Below, piece by piece: positions 8,476 through 16,203 of a DNA stretch of 38,405 bases. Each line of letters begins with the position of its first letter. Position 1 is the first letter of the stretch. The position numbers and the translations under genes were made by a program. Source of the stretch: Lachnospiraceae bacterium (GTDB lineage Bacteria; Bacillota; Clostridia; Lachnospirales; Lachnospiraceae); assembly GCA_011959805.1 (NCBI GenBank), contig BLMC01000022.1, positions 1 to 38,405 of the forward strand, written 5' to 3'. The notes under the pieces were generated by a model that did not search any database, was not told where the DNA came from, and was given only the letters and a program-made list of their open reading frames with translations.

Positions 8476-9264
8476 TCAACTGCTCTTGTTTTTGTCCTCT
8501 ATCAATGTCCATAGATAACCAATCCCATATACTGTTTTAATATAATTTTGTGCATCCAATTTGTTGCAGAGCATATGTACTGTTTCCGCCAACATTATCT
8601 CATCTATAAAAATTCTGCATTCTAAGCGCAATTTTTCAACAAGTGCTTTTTTTTTCAGCACAATCCCTTTGTTTTCTACCAGATTGCGCAGCAGACATTG
8701 TTCCAGTTGATTGAGTCGTACTAGCTTCCCTGCAGCATAATACTCTTCCACATCAAAATTAAACTGATAGTCATCAATTACAACAAGGTGTTCCCCTATT
8801 ATGCTTGTCTTAGAACCTGCACCAATCGCTTCAAACCTGCTGATTGCTCGATATCCGGTTCCCTTTTTCCTACGTTTAAACTGCGTCCAAACTTTCGCTT
8901 TAAGCACCGCTGTATTAAATGGTTTTGTAATATAGTCTGCTATTCCCAGCTCCTTAAACTTTTGCGCATCCGAACATTCTCCGCTGGACACCACCAAAAT
9001 AATGGCAAAATCCTTAGAGTCATAAACGCCAGTTCTAAGTTCATCAATCAAATCATATCCATCTCCATCTGGCAACTTTGTATCGATAATAATAAGCTGG
9101 AATGTTTCTCTTTCCAGCAAGGAAACAGCCGATTCATAACTACTGCAACTATATGTATGGATTTCAGCATCGACCATTGACCATTCAATCCGCTCCGCCA
9201 AGTTAAAATCTGGCTCAATTATTAATATATTGTTTATATTGCTATCGTTATCTTTTCTATCCAC
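8476..9264 (-). CDS. OmpR-family response regulator
   Basis: About 262 residues. The N-terminal receiver has LIIEPDFN for the acidic pocket, the acceptor Asp in LIIIDTKLPDGDG, and the conserved Lys in ITKPFN. The C-terminal winged helix ends in IKTVYGIGYLW, the OmpR wing signature. The middle and recognition-helix region (LRLECRIFIDEIMLAETVH) is unlike standard PhoB types. GTG at 9262-9264 is chosen because AAAAGGA lies 11 bases upstream; the earlier in-frame GTG at 9289-9291 has only a distant GGGGA. It is first in a two-gene operon with the hybrid kinase, and its leader contains an inverted repeat. Confidence 0.85.
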   Translation of the reverse strand: MDRKDNDSNINNILIIEPDFNLAERIEWSMVDAEIHTYSCSSYESAVSLLERETFQLIIIDTKLPDGDGYDLIDELRTGVYDSKDFAIILVVSSGECSDAQKFKELGIADYITKPFNTAVLKAKVWTQFKRRKKGTGYRAISRFEAIGAGSKTSIIGEHLVVIDDYQFNFDVEEYYAAGKLVRLNQLEQCLLRNLVENKGIVLKKKALVEKLRLECRIFIDEIMLAETVHMLCNKLDAQNYIKTVYGIGYLWTLIEDKNKSS

Positions 9265-9298
9265 AGCTACATCTATCCTTTTTACAGACACTATTTAT

Positions 9299-9333
9299 AG
9301 ACAGTCCCCGAATAAACTTTCAGAGGACTGTCT
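9299..9333 (-). promoter_or_regulatory. Inverted repeat in the leader of the two-component operon
   Basis: AGACAGTCC (9299-9307) and GGACTGTCT (9325-9333) are perfect 9-bp complements around 17 nt. They lie between the promoter and the start codon, with no T-tract after either arm. This suggests an mRNA hairpin or an autoregulatory operator rather than a terminator. Confidence 0.45.
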
Positions 9334-9392
9334 GTATTGGGCGAATCCAGTGTGCACTTTCTATTTCGTAAAATTTTGTACCTTCCTATCAA

Positions 9393-9421
9393 ATTATAGT
9401 CCTTATCTACTATATTATCAA
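9393..9421 (-). promoter_or_regulatory. Sigma-A promoter of the response regulator/kinase operon
   Basis: Minus strand TTGATA (9416-9421), 17-bp spacer, TATAAT (9393-9398). It predicts a leader of about 120 nt. I see no gene in the rest of 9292-9573. Confidence 0.7.
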
Positions 9422-9573
9422 TACATTCTTTTGAAAAGTTATTAGCTGCGTTACAATTCACACCAAAACTACTTAAAAACCAATTAAATCTGATGTAGGA
9501 ACAAAATAGCTCAACTGCTAATTATAACCTTGTAGGTGAGACGCAAAACATACTGTTGACAGTAAATGTTCCT

Positions 9574-10101
9574 TTATCCTGTAAGTATCCCTGCAAGGAC
9601 AACACTTGCCACAAGTCCAGAAGCAGTAGATAGTAATGCCCCTGAAAGTGTCCATTTGGTCTTTGTAATTTTTGCTGCCATAAAATATACTGACATGGTA
9701 TAAAACACTGTCTCTGTACTCGCCAGTGCAAGCGAAGTAGCAAGTCCCGCAAAGGAATCTGTACCATATTCCTTAAAAATATCAAGCGCAAGCCCTGTCG
9801 CTGCAGATGCAGAAAAAAGCTTCACCACAAAAAGCGATACCAGCTCGTTGGGAAAATCATTCGCAAACAAAACAACAACACGGCCAATCATGTTGCCTGC
9901 AAATTCCAGAAATCCCGATGCCCGTAGCACTCCTACTGCAATCATAAGACCAACGAGCGTGGGAACAATATTGATTACAGTGCGCATTCCATCCTTGGCT
10001 CCTTTTGTAAAGCTGGCATAAATGTCCTTTTTTTGTGACAATCCCATCGCAACAATATAAAAAATCAGCGCTGGTATCAACATATTTGATATCCGAGTCA
10101 T
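9574..10101 (-). CDS. spmB: Spore maturation protein B
   Basis: A 175-residue membrane protein of the nucleoside-recognition/Gate family, closely matching SpmB in length. Residues such as KGAKDGMRTVINIVPTLVG and LALASTETVFYTMSVYF are typical. In Bacillus and Clostridium, SpmA and SpmB act together in spore core dehydration and heat resistance. The usual partner gene spmA is not adjacent: the region upstream is a short spacer and then the divergent LytTR gene. GGGAG precedes the ATG by eight bases. The spacer downstream (9440-9573) holds no strong terminator. Presence of the gene argues for a spore-forming host. Confidence 0.88.
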   Translation of the reverse strand: MTRISNMLIPALIFYIVAMGLSQKKDIYASFTKGAKDGMRTVINIVPTLVGLMIAVGVLRASGFLEFAGNMIGRVVVLFANDFPNELVSLFVVKLFSASAATGLALDIFKEYGTDSFAGLATSLALASTETVFYTMSVYFMAAKITKTKWTLSGALLSTASGLVASVVLAGILTG

Positions 10102-10309
10102 GATGAAAGCTCCCGAGATAAAAATCTATATTGTACTAATCTATATTCTTCTGCACTCTAAAATATAACCAACTCTCTTTTCGTTTGATTTTAAAAAACA
10201 GTTTGATTTGGTACTTATGTACTATTTCTATGAATACCTTTTCGGTTTATATTATGTTTTGCCGATATGGTTTCTTACCTTCGAGCATATTACTAAGGAG
10301 AACCCAACA

Positions 10310-11044
10310 ATGATTAATTTCGCTTTTTGCTATGAGCAGGATGAAGTGTTAGAATTTGTTAGAGATGAGATATTAAACTGTTTTCGTTATCGAGAAATAC
10401 AAATTGCCGTAATGTGCTACCATAATGCATATGAATTGCAACGTTGCATCTGTCGTAATTGCCCTGATATTGTTTTCTATGACAGAAAAGAGGATGGCGG
10501 ATTGATGCACAGCGTTCTTATGCAAGCCAAACAACAAAACAAAGAACTTATTTCGATTGTGACGCAAAATAAAGACTACACTCCTCCTCCAGAAGATTAC
10601 TTGTTAGAACCTATCTATATTATGCCAGACAAAAGTCGCCGCCACCTCTGGGCATACGCCTCTCTTGCCTACGAGACAACTCTTGATGATGGCGATTCTT
10701 TTTCCTATTATGTCAGACCCGACTATATCCATACTCCAGTAAAAGAAATTCGATATTTTGCCTCCGAAGGAAGACGCACTCATATTGTCTCTTCTGACTA
10801 TCGCGATACATTCTACCAAAAACTTGACATGGTCGAAAAACGAATTCGTCTAAAAAACTGCCAGTTTATGCGCATTCATAAATCCTATCTTGTCAATGCC
10901 CGCTACATTGACGGCTATAGTCGAGACTATGTACTACTTACCACAGGAGAGCGGCTGCGCATCAGTAAATACGAATACTACAAAACCCTAAATAAACAAC
11001 TGCAAGGTTCTAAGCGCAGACACGTAATACCATTTAGTATTTGA
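10310..11044 (+). CDS. LytTR-family response regulator with degenerate receiver
   Basis: A 244-residue regulator. The N-terminal half has the order of a CheY-like receiver (FAFCYEQDE, then CPDIVFYDRKED holding a possible acceptor Asp), but the fold motifs are weak and the conserved Lys region is unclear. The C-terminal half is a LytTR DNA-binding domain: VKEIRYFASEGRRTHIVSS and QFMRIHKSYLVNARYIDGY, then VLLTTGERLRISK. AgrA-like regulators of this type control peptide-sensing and virulence-type circuits. No kinase gene is adjacent, so its partner is unknown. ATG at 10310 has AAGGAG ten bases upstream; an extended frame to 10208 lacks such a site. Confidence 0.82.
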   Translation: MINFAFCYEQDEVLEFVRDEILNCFRYREIQIAVMCYHNAYELQRCICRNCPDIVFYDRKEDGGLMHSVLMQAKQQNKELISIVTQNKDYTPPPEDYLLEPIYIMPDKSRRHLWAYASLAYETTLDDGDSFSYYVRPDYIHTPVKEIRYFASEGRRTHIVSSDYRDTFYQKLDMVEKRIRLKNCQFMRIHKSYLVNARYIDGYSRDYVLLTTGERLRISKYEYYKTLNKQLQGSKRRHVIPFSI

Positions 11045-11085
11045 ACGTTGTAGTAAATACTATTTTTAAGAATTAATACGGAGAA

Positions 11086-11185
11086 GGAAGAATGTCTGGT
11101 CAAACATTCTTCCCTGGTGGTTAGAATGGAATCTCATGGGAGGAATGTATTGCTACCTCCTCCGCGCTGTTCCGCTCTTATTATA
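11086..11185 (-). ncRNA. Candidate small RNA with extended -10 promoter
   Basis: On the minus strand the extended -10 TGTTATAAT (11180-11188) would start an RNA near 11173. About 90 nt of unusually GC-rich sequence follows, with two hairpins: GGAGGA/TCCTCC (11158-11163 with 11139-11144) and the 9-bp GGAAGAATG/CATTCTTCC (11105-11113 with 11086-11094). There is no good -35 and only a weak T-run after the last hairpin. The last hairpin could alternatively serve as a terminator for the LytTR gene on the + strand. I recognise no known RNA family. Confidence 0.35.
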
Positions 11186-11297
11186 ACACGTCTTATGTCA
11201 AAAACTGATTCCCCAATTCTTCGCAAAAATGGACGATTCTTCGCAGATAAACAAAACCGCCCCATTCTTTATATCTATAAAACCTTGTCAAACACTT

Positions 11298-11954
11298 TCA
11301 TTTTTGTCTTACAATTTTCGGAATACCATTTCCTGTTATCAATGCAGCTTTTGCGAGTTTATCTGCCTCTTCATTATATTTATCCCCTGTGTGCGCAGCA
11401 ATTTTCTGAAATGTAATTTGTATCTGTGTGCTACTCTTTCTCATAAATTCAGCATACTTTTGCGTTAGGTTATTGTTCGTTTTCCAGCCGCCTGTCGCCC
11501 ACATCTCAATCCCCATATAATCATAACAGATTTTTACTGCCGGATATCCATTAACTTGGCACCATTTCACTGCAAACATTGCTCCTAACATCTCTCCTGT
11601 GACATTGCGCAATTCCAACGATTCTGGATTATCGCCATTGCCAGATTCCCGAATGATATCTCCATCTGGTGTGAGCAAAACGCAACCAAATGAATACTTT
11701 CCAAGCTCTTTGTGAAAGCTTCCATCAACATAAGCTACCACCTGATTAGTATTCTTTTCCTCTACCGCTGGGTCAATCGTACTCTGTAGCGCATTTGTTG
11801 TCCCTGCTAGATATGCCTGTGCCTCCTCCTTTGAAAAAAAACTTTTATATTGTGCCCCTGAAAAACCATCAACCGAGGCTTTACAAGCCTCCCATGTCTT
11901 AAAAACACCAGTTTTTTTTCCTTTTTTGACAGCATAAATTTTTTTCTTTGCCAT
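11298..11954 (-). CDS. Ribonuclease H with N-terminal viroplasmin domain
   Basis: A 218-residue protein. Residues 1-50 form the viroplasmin/RNase H1 hybrid-binding domain (YAVKKGKKTGVFKTWEACK, then FSGAQYKSFFSKEEA). Residues about 70-210 form an RNase H fold with the acidic residues in VAYVDGS, GEMLGA, CYDYMGIE and NEEADKLA, plus IAAHTGDKYNEEAD for the handle region. It cleaves RNA in RNA-DNA hybrids, for example at R-loops or replication primers. The combined architecture is that of eukaryotic-type RNase H1, which is widespread in Clostridia. It lies 66 nt downstream of niaR without a clear terminator between, so it may get some readthrough. Confidence 0.9.
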   Translation of the reverse strand: MAKKKIYAVKKGKKTGVFKTWEACKASVDGFSGAQYKSFFSKEEAQAYLAGTTNALQSTIDPAVEEKNTNQVVAYVDGSFHKELGKYSFGCVLLTPDGDIIRESGNGDNPESLELRNVTGEMLGAMFAVKWCQVNGYPAVKICYDYMGIEMWATGGWKTNNNLTQKYAEFMRKSSTQIQITFQKIAAHTGDKYNEEADKLAKAALITGNGIPKIVRQK

Positions 11955-12020
11955 ACTTATTCCTGCCTTATTCTCTCACCTATTTTACGGATATCTCTTA
12001 ACCACATATATCATTAAATT

Positions 12021-12587
12021 CTATATTGATAGCTCTTTCTCATACGGCAGAATTTGGGCAAGATAACCCTTCTGACACAGCATCTCCTCAATCTCATCTA
12101 ACACTGTCTCACTTTCTGCACTGACCGTATGAAAATGATAACCTGATGTCACATTTAAAAGTGGCGTCGACTTTCCCGAACGAATATTCTCAATAAAAGC
12201 ACGCACATCTCTTCGACTTTTAATATTTAGCGCTGCCTGCACCTTTCCATATGCCCTATGGTTCACCATCACATCTAAAACTTTCCCGCCAAGGTCTACA
12301 ATTGTGTTTAATTCCTCCTCCACTTGCGCATCTGTATGACAAACCTTAAAAATACGAATACATCTGTTTTGTTCTGTGTGCTCAAGATAATATCCTTTTG
12401 TCGTGGATCGGATTGGATAACCTTCTGTGCGCAAAAGCGCGATATCCTGCACAACGACCTGACGGCTTACCCCAGTCTCTCTACCCAATGCACTGCCTGA
12501 AATTGGCTCCTGTGCCTGTTGCATCTTTGTTAAAAATAACTTTCTGCGCGCATCCCCAGTCAATTCCTTCTCCATAACCTGATTCAC
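12021..12587 (-). CDS. niaR: NAD biosynthesis repressor NiaR
   Basis: A 188-residue repressor. The N-terminal HTH_11 domain has ALGRETGVSRQVVVQDIALLR. The C-terminal 3H domain carries its three conserved histidines in KVCHTD, MVNHRAYG and GYHFHTV. NiaR (YrxA) represses NAD synthesis genes with nicotinate as co-repressor, and histidines of the 3H domain are thought to bind metal. It is the last gene of nadA-nadB-nadC-niaR, 32 nt after nadC, so it would repress its own operon. Start GTG at 12587 follows AAAGGGGATTT; the ATG at 12575 is the alternative and would drop four residues. Confidence 0.92.
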   Translation of the reverse strand: MNQVMEKELTGDARRKLFLTKMQQAQEPISGSALGRETGVSRQVVVQDIALLRTEGYPIRSTTKGYYLEHTEQNRCIRIFKVCHTDAQVEEELNTIVDLGGKVLDVMVNHRAYGKVQAALNIKSRRDVRAFIENIRSGKSTPLLNVTSGYHFHTVSAESETVLDEIEEMLCQKGYLAQILPYEKELSI

Positions 12588-12619
12588 AAATCCCCTTTCA
12601 ATCTTGGCGTCATCTTGTA

Positions 12620-13480
12620 TTAGTCTACATCAATCACACGCAAATGTTTCAGACTAATATCAAGGATTGGCGCCGAATGTGTAAGTGCTCCACTTGACAC
12701 ATAATCAACCCCCAACGCTGTGATTTTTTGAATATTCTCCTTAGTCACATTGCCAGAACATTCCGTCTTTGCCCGGCCATCTATAAGCACAATCGCCTCT
12801 GCCATCTGTTTTGGTGTCATATTGTCAAGCATAATAATATCTGCACCTGCTTCTACTGCTTCTCGCACCATATTAAGATTCTCTACTTCCACTTCAATCT
12901 TTCTTACAAATGGAGCATACGCCCTTGCAGCCTCCACTGCCTTGCGCACACCGCCCGCCGCATCAATATGATTATCCTTTAGCAAGATACCATCAGAAAG
13001 ATTATATCTGTGGTTTCCTCCTCCACCAACGCGCACTGCATATTTCTCAAAAACACGCATGCCTGGCGTCGTCTTTCTAGTGTCCAACAGTCTTGTTTTT
13101 GTTCCTTCTAAAAGCTGCACTATCTGATTGGTATAGGTGGCAATACCACTTAAACGCTGCAAATAATTCAATGCGGTGCGCTCGCCAGAAAGCAACACAC
13201 GAATATCCCCCGTAACCACCGCAAGTACCGCACTTTTTTGCACTGCGTCACCGTCTTTTACATTATAAACCACCTTTGTATCTTTGTCCAGCAGTGTAAA
13301 CACCCGCTCAAAAACCGCAAGTCCGGCAATAATACCATCCGCTTTGCAAATCAACTCCACCGAACCTTTTTTATAATGAGGCATAACAGCATTGGTTGAC
13401 ACATCCTCACAATTAATGTCTTCCTCCAAAGCCATTTTTATATATTTATCAGCGACAATCTGCATTGTAATTGGATTCAT
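12620..13480 (-). CDS. nadC: Nicotinate-nucleotide pyrophosphorylase (quinolinate phosphoribosyltransferase)
   Basis: A 286-residue, full-length NadC. It converts quinolinate and PRPP to nicotinate mononucleotide with release of carbon dioxide. Typical motifs are LNYLQRLSGIATYT, the PRPP and quinolinate loop LLDTRKTTPGMR, VGGGGNHRYNLSDGILLKDNH, and the barrel strands with IEVEVEN and IIMLDNM. It sits eight bases downstream of nadB, so the two are tightly co-transcribed and probably translationally linked. Confidence 0.96.
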   Translation of the reverse strand: MNPITMQIVADKYIKMALEEDINCEDVSTNAVMPHYKKGSVELICKADGIIAGLAVFERVFTLLDKDTKVVYNVKDGDAVQKSAVLAVVTGDIRVLLSGERTALNYLQRLSGIATYTNQIVQLLEGTKTRLLDTRKTTPGMRVFEKYAVRVGGGGNHRYNLSDGILLKDNHIDAAGGVRKAVEAARAYAPFVRKIEVEVENLNMVREAVEAGADIIMLDNMTPKQMAEAIVLIDGRAKTECSGNVTKENIQKITALGVDYVSSGALTHSAPILDISLKHLRVIDVD

Positions 13481-13488
13481 CTCAATTC

Positions 13489-14685
13489 CTACCTTTCTTT
13501 CCCTATTTTTTGTGCTGCGCGCTTTGCAAATACAAGACTTTCCAAGAGACTATTGCTGGCAAGTCTATTTTTCCCATGAACACCGTTGCAACTTGTCTCT
13601 CCTACTGCATATAAATGTTTCATTGTAGTCTGCGAATCACTGTCCACATGTATCCCTCCCATAAAATAATGCTGTGCTGGCACAATTGGCACAGACTCTT
13701 TTAGCAAGTCATATCCTTCCTGTAAACAATAATTGTAAATATTAGGAAAATGTCCTCTAATAATTGGTTCTGGTACTTTTTCAAAGGAAAGATACTCATA
13801 ATCAACTCCTTCCTTTTCCATCTCTTTTAAAATTGCCTCTGTCACTACATCTCGCGGAAGAAGTTCATCCACAAAACGCTCCCCTTTGTGATTATGTATT
13901 ACAGCACCTTCTCCCCGCGCAGATTCTGAAATCAAAAAGCTTCTTCCCTGTTTTTTGCTATAGAGGCAAGTTGGATGAATCTGCACATAATCCATATGTT
14001 CAAGCGCTACTCCATGCTCCCTTGCAATACGACATGCGTCCCCCGTCAACAGCGGAAAATTTGTAGAATGTTGATAAAGTCCTCCTATTCCTCCCGTTGC
14101 CACCACTGTATTTAGCGCATAAATCTGTAACAATTCTCCATTCTTATCTTTTGCTTTCATCCCAATACAATTATCGTCTTTTTCAATGAGGTCAGTCATT
14201 GTTGTGTACTCCATAATCCTAACATTCGCAAGGTTACGCACATGCTTTAGCAATGTAGTGGTTATCTCCTCACCTGTAATATCTTTGTGAAAACAAATGC
14301 GAGGCTGCGAATGTGCTCCCTCTCTCGTATAGGCTAAGCTTCCATCTGCATTTTTCTCAAATCGTACTCCCAATGTCAATAAGTGCTCAATAACCGCACG
14401 ACTGGAATCAATCATAATGGCTACACTTTCCTTGCGATTCTCGTAATGCCCCGCACGCATTGTATCCTCAAAATACGCCTCATAATCGCTCTCGTCGCGC
14501 AACACACAGATTCCGCCCTGCGCCAACATGGAATCGCAACTTGCAACATCCTCTTTTGACAGCATCAGTATCTTTTTTTCTCGTGGCAATGATAGTGCTG
14601 TATAAAGCCCGGCAATACCACATCCGGCAATGACTACATCACAATACAGTTTTCTTGTCATTTTTGTTATCCATATCCTTTCCAT
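13489..14685 (-). CDS. nadB: L-aspartate oxidase, short form
   Basis: About 398 residues. It oxidises L-aspartate to iminoaspartate, which NadA condenses with dihydroxyacetone phosphate. The N-terminal FAD site is VVIAGCGIAGLYTALSL. Catalytic arginines sit in ELLPRDVVTEAI and HGKNRLASNSLLE. The protein ends about 20 residues after the latter motif, so the C-terminal helical domain of the E. coli (about 540 residues) and B. subtilis enzymes is absent. The frame is intact and stops next to nadC, so this looks like a natural short form, not a frameshift. The start is ambiguous: ATG 14685 has AAAGGA almost touching it, while ATG 14661 has AAAGGA about 14 nt away. Confidence 0.93.
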   Translation of the reverse strand: MERIWITKMTRKLYCDVVIAGCGIAGLYTALSLPREKKILMLSKEDVASCDSMLAQGGICVLRDESDYEAYFEDTMRAGHYENRKESVAIMIDSSRAVIEHLLTLGVRFEKNADGSLAYTREGAHSQPRICFHKDITGEEITTTLLKHVRNLANVRIMEYTTMTDLIEKDDNCIGMKAKDKNGELLQIYALNTVVATGGIGGLYQHSTNFPLLTGDACRIAREHGVALEHMDYVQIHPTCLYSKKQGRSFLISESARGEGAVIHNHKGERFVDELLPRDVVTEAILKEMEKEGVDYEYLSFEKVPEPIIRGHFPNIYNYCLQEGYDLLKESVPIVPAQHYFMGGIHVDSDSQTTMKHLYAVGETSCNGVHGKNRLASNSLLESLVFAKRAAQKIGKER

Positions 14686-14840
14686 GTCCTTTCTTTTTTA
14701 GAGTTTGCAAATATCTATTCTCTGTAAAACATGTATTAATTCCGTCGATGCCCCCCTATTTATCTACTTGTGTTGGATATTTGTCAACTTTAGTAGTAAT
14801 CCTTCTCTCAATACCAAAATTCGCAATATATGATTTTTTG

Positions 14841-15749
14841 TTATTTGGCAAGTTCCAACATTCGTTCTAAAGTCCGGCTTGCAGCTTTATTAATCGAATT
14901 GTCTTGCATAGATATTTCATTTCTCCCGGTTTTAAGCACCTCGATTACATTCTCCAGTGTTATTTGTTTCATACCACTGCAGATAGGTTTGGGATTTGGA
15001 AAATAAAATCTTGCATCTGGTCTTGCCTGTTGTAGTGTATAATAAACTCCCAACTCTGTACCTATGATAAATTCTAATGTTGGACTTTTTTCGACGTAAG
15101 ACAAAATCTCACTTGTCGAGCCAACATAATCTGCAAGTTCTAACACTGCACTGTTACACTCTGGATGAACTAATACTTTTGCTTCTGGATGTTGCAACTT
15201 TAACGCTTGGATTTCCTCCGCGCGCATATTCTCATGAATTGGACAAAATCCTTTCTGAAAAATAATATTTTTTTCTGGAACCTTCATTGCTATAAAATGT
15301 GCAAGATTTTTATCTGGAATAAATAAAATATTTTTGTTTGGCAAATTTCTTATAATAGAAATTGCATTTGCAGAAGTTACACTGACATCAGACCATGATT
15401 TAATCTGAGCTGTCGAATTGATATAACACACAACCGCCAAGTCTTTGTACTGTTCTCTTACCTTCTCTAGCGCCAGCTTGTCCACCATATGTGCCATTGG
15501 ACAGTCCGCTTCAATATTGGGCATCAGTACAGTCTTCGACGGATTTAACAGTTTTGTACTCTCTCCCATAAAAGAAACGCCACAGAGCACAATAGTCTTA
15601 TGAGGCAATGTAGTCGCTTTTTTGCTTAGAAAATAAGAATCCCCTGTGTAATCTGCAATCTCTTGTATCTCTGGTCGGACATAGTAATGTGCCAAAATCA
15701 CTGCATCTTTCTCTTTTTTCAGATTTTGTATTTCTTCTTGCTTTGTCAT
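14841..15749 (-). CDS. nadA: Quinolinate synthase
   Basis: A 302-residue NadA. It makes quinolinate from iminoaspartate and dihydroxyacetone phosphate using a [4Fe-4S] cluster. The three cluster cysteines are in VLCGVSFMGES, LVHPECNS and PICSGMKQITLENV, and the N-terminal AVILAHYYVRPEIQEIADY is characteristic. ATG at 15747-15749 is chosen because AGAGGC lies five bases upstream and the protein then has the usual N-terminus; an in-frame extension to 15827 would run over the promoter. It is the first gene of the operon, 155 nt ahead of nadB. Confidence 0.96.
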   Translation of the reverse strand: MTKQEEIQNLKKEKDAVILAHYYVRPEIQEIADYTGDSYFLSKKATTLPHKTIVLCGVSFMGESTKLLNPSKTVLMPNIEADCPMAHMVDKLALEKVREQYKDLAVVCYINSTAQIKSWSDVSVTSANAISIIRNLPNKNILFIPDKNLAHFIAMKVPEKNIIFQKGFCPIHENMRAEEIQALKLQHPEAKVLVHPECNSAVLELADYVGSTSEILSYVEKSPTLEFIIGTELGVYYTLQQARPDARFYFPNPKPICSGMKQITLENVIEVLKTGRNEISMQDNSINKAASRTLERMLELAK

Positions 15750-15798
15750 ATTGAGCCTCTCTTTCTCCCTATTCTGCAATCTAAAATAGTTCTCAAGC

Positions 15799-15827
15799 AG
15801 TATATCATATATCTTTACAGATGACAA
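15799..15827 (-). promoter_or_regulatory. Promoter of the nad operon
   Basis: Minus strand TTGTCA (15822-15827), 17-bp spacer, TATACT (15799-15804). It gives a leader of about 43 nt before nadA. The -35 lies inside one of two direct repeats that are the likely NiaR site. Confidence 0.75.
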
Positions 15828-15848
15828 GACATATGAAATGACAAAACA
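15821..15848 (-). promoter_or_regulatory. Probable NiaR operator (paired direct repeats)
   Basis: ATGACAAGACA (15821-15831) and ATGACAAAACA (15838-15848) repeat with a 17-bp period and cover the -35 region of nadA. The operon encodes NiaR itself, so repression here fits. The exact NiaR consensus of this group is not known to me, so the match to NiaR is inferred from position. Confidence 0.6.
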
Positions 15849-15855
15849 AATCTTA

Positions 15856-15884
15856 TTGACTTCAATCCGACAGGCTGATAGAAT
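15856..15884 (+). promoter_or_regulatory. Promoter of the TSCPD-murG operon
   Basis: TTGACT (15856-15861), 17-bp spacer, TAGAAT (15879-15884) on the + strand. It is divergent from the nad promoter, with only 28 bp between the -35 boxes, so the NiaR-like repeats could also influence it. Confidence 0.65.
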
Positions 15885-15931
15885 AATATCAGTTTTATGA
15901 AAAAATAACTGTAAAAGGGAGGATATTATCT

Positions 15932-16183
15932 ATGCAATACAAAACAAGTGGAACCTGCTCTAAAATGATCGATTTTGAAGTCGAGGACAATATTATAAAA
16001 TCTGTGGTGTTTACAGGCGGCTGCAATGGCAATCTAAAAGGAATTTCAGCCTTAGTTGCTGGAATGTCAGTTGATGATGCCATTTCCAAGCTCAAAGGTA
16101 TCCGATGCGGATTTAAGACCACTTCCTGTCCAGACCAACTAGCAAATGCGCTGGAACAATACAAGGCTGAAAGAGCAAAATAA
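15932..16183 (+). CDS. TSCPD domain-containing protein (TIGR03905 type)
   Basis: An 83-residue protein of the small TSCPD family. It has the diagnostic C-terminal TTSCPDQLANAL, and cysteines at 9 (GTCSKM), 31 (GGCNGN) and 59 (IRCGFK), the pattern of a compact metal- or cluster-binding fold. The domain is related to a C-terminal part of some B12-dependent ribonucleotide reductases. The function of the stand-alone form is unknown. GGGAGG lies upstream of the ATG. murG starts 20 nt after its stop, so both are in one transcript. Confidence 0.88.
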   Translation: MQYKTSGTCSKMIDFEVEDNIIKSVVFTGGCNGNLKGISALVAGMSVDDAISKLKGIRCGFKTTSCPDQLANALEQYKAERAK

Positions 16184-16203
16184 AAAATCGGAGGCTGGAA
16201 ATT

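Noticed and set aside
11086..11185. Signal recognition particle RNA
   Set aside because: GC-rich and structured, but the conserved GGUCAGG...GGAAGGAAGCAGC core is missing.
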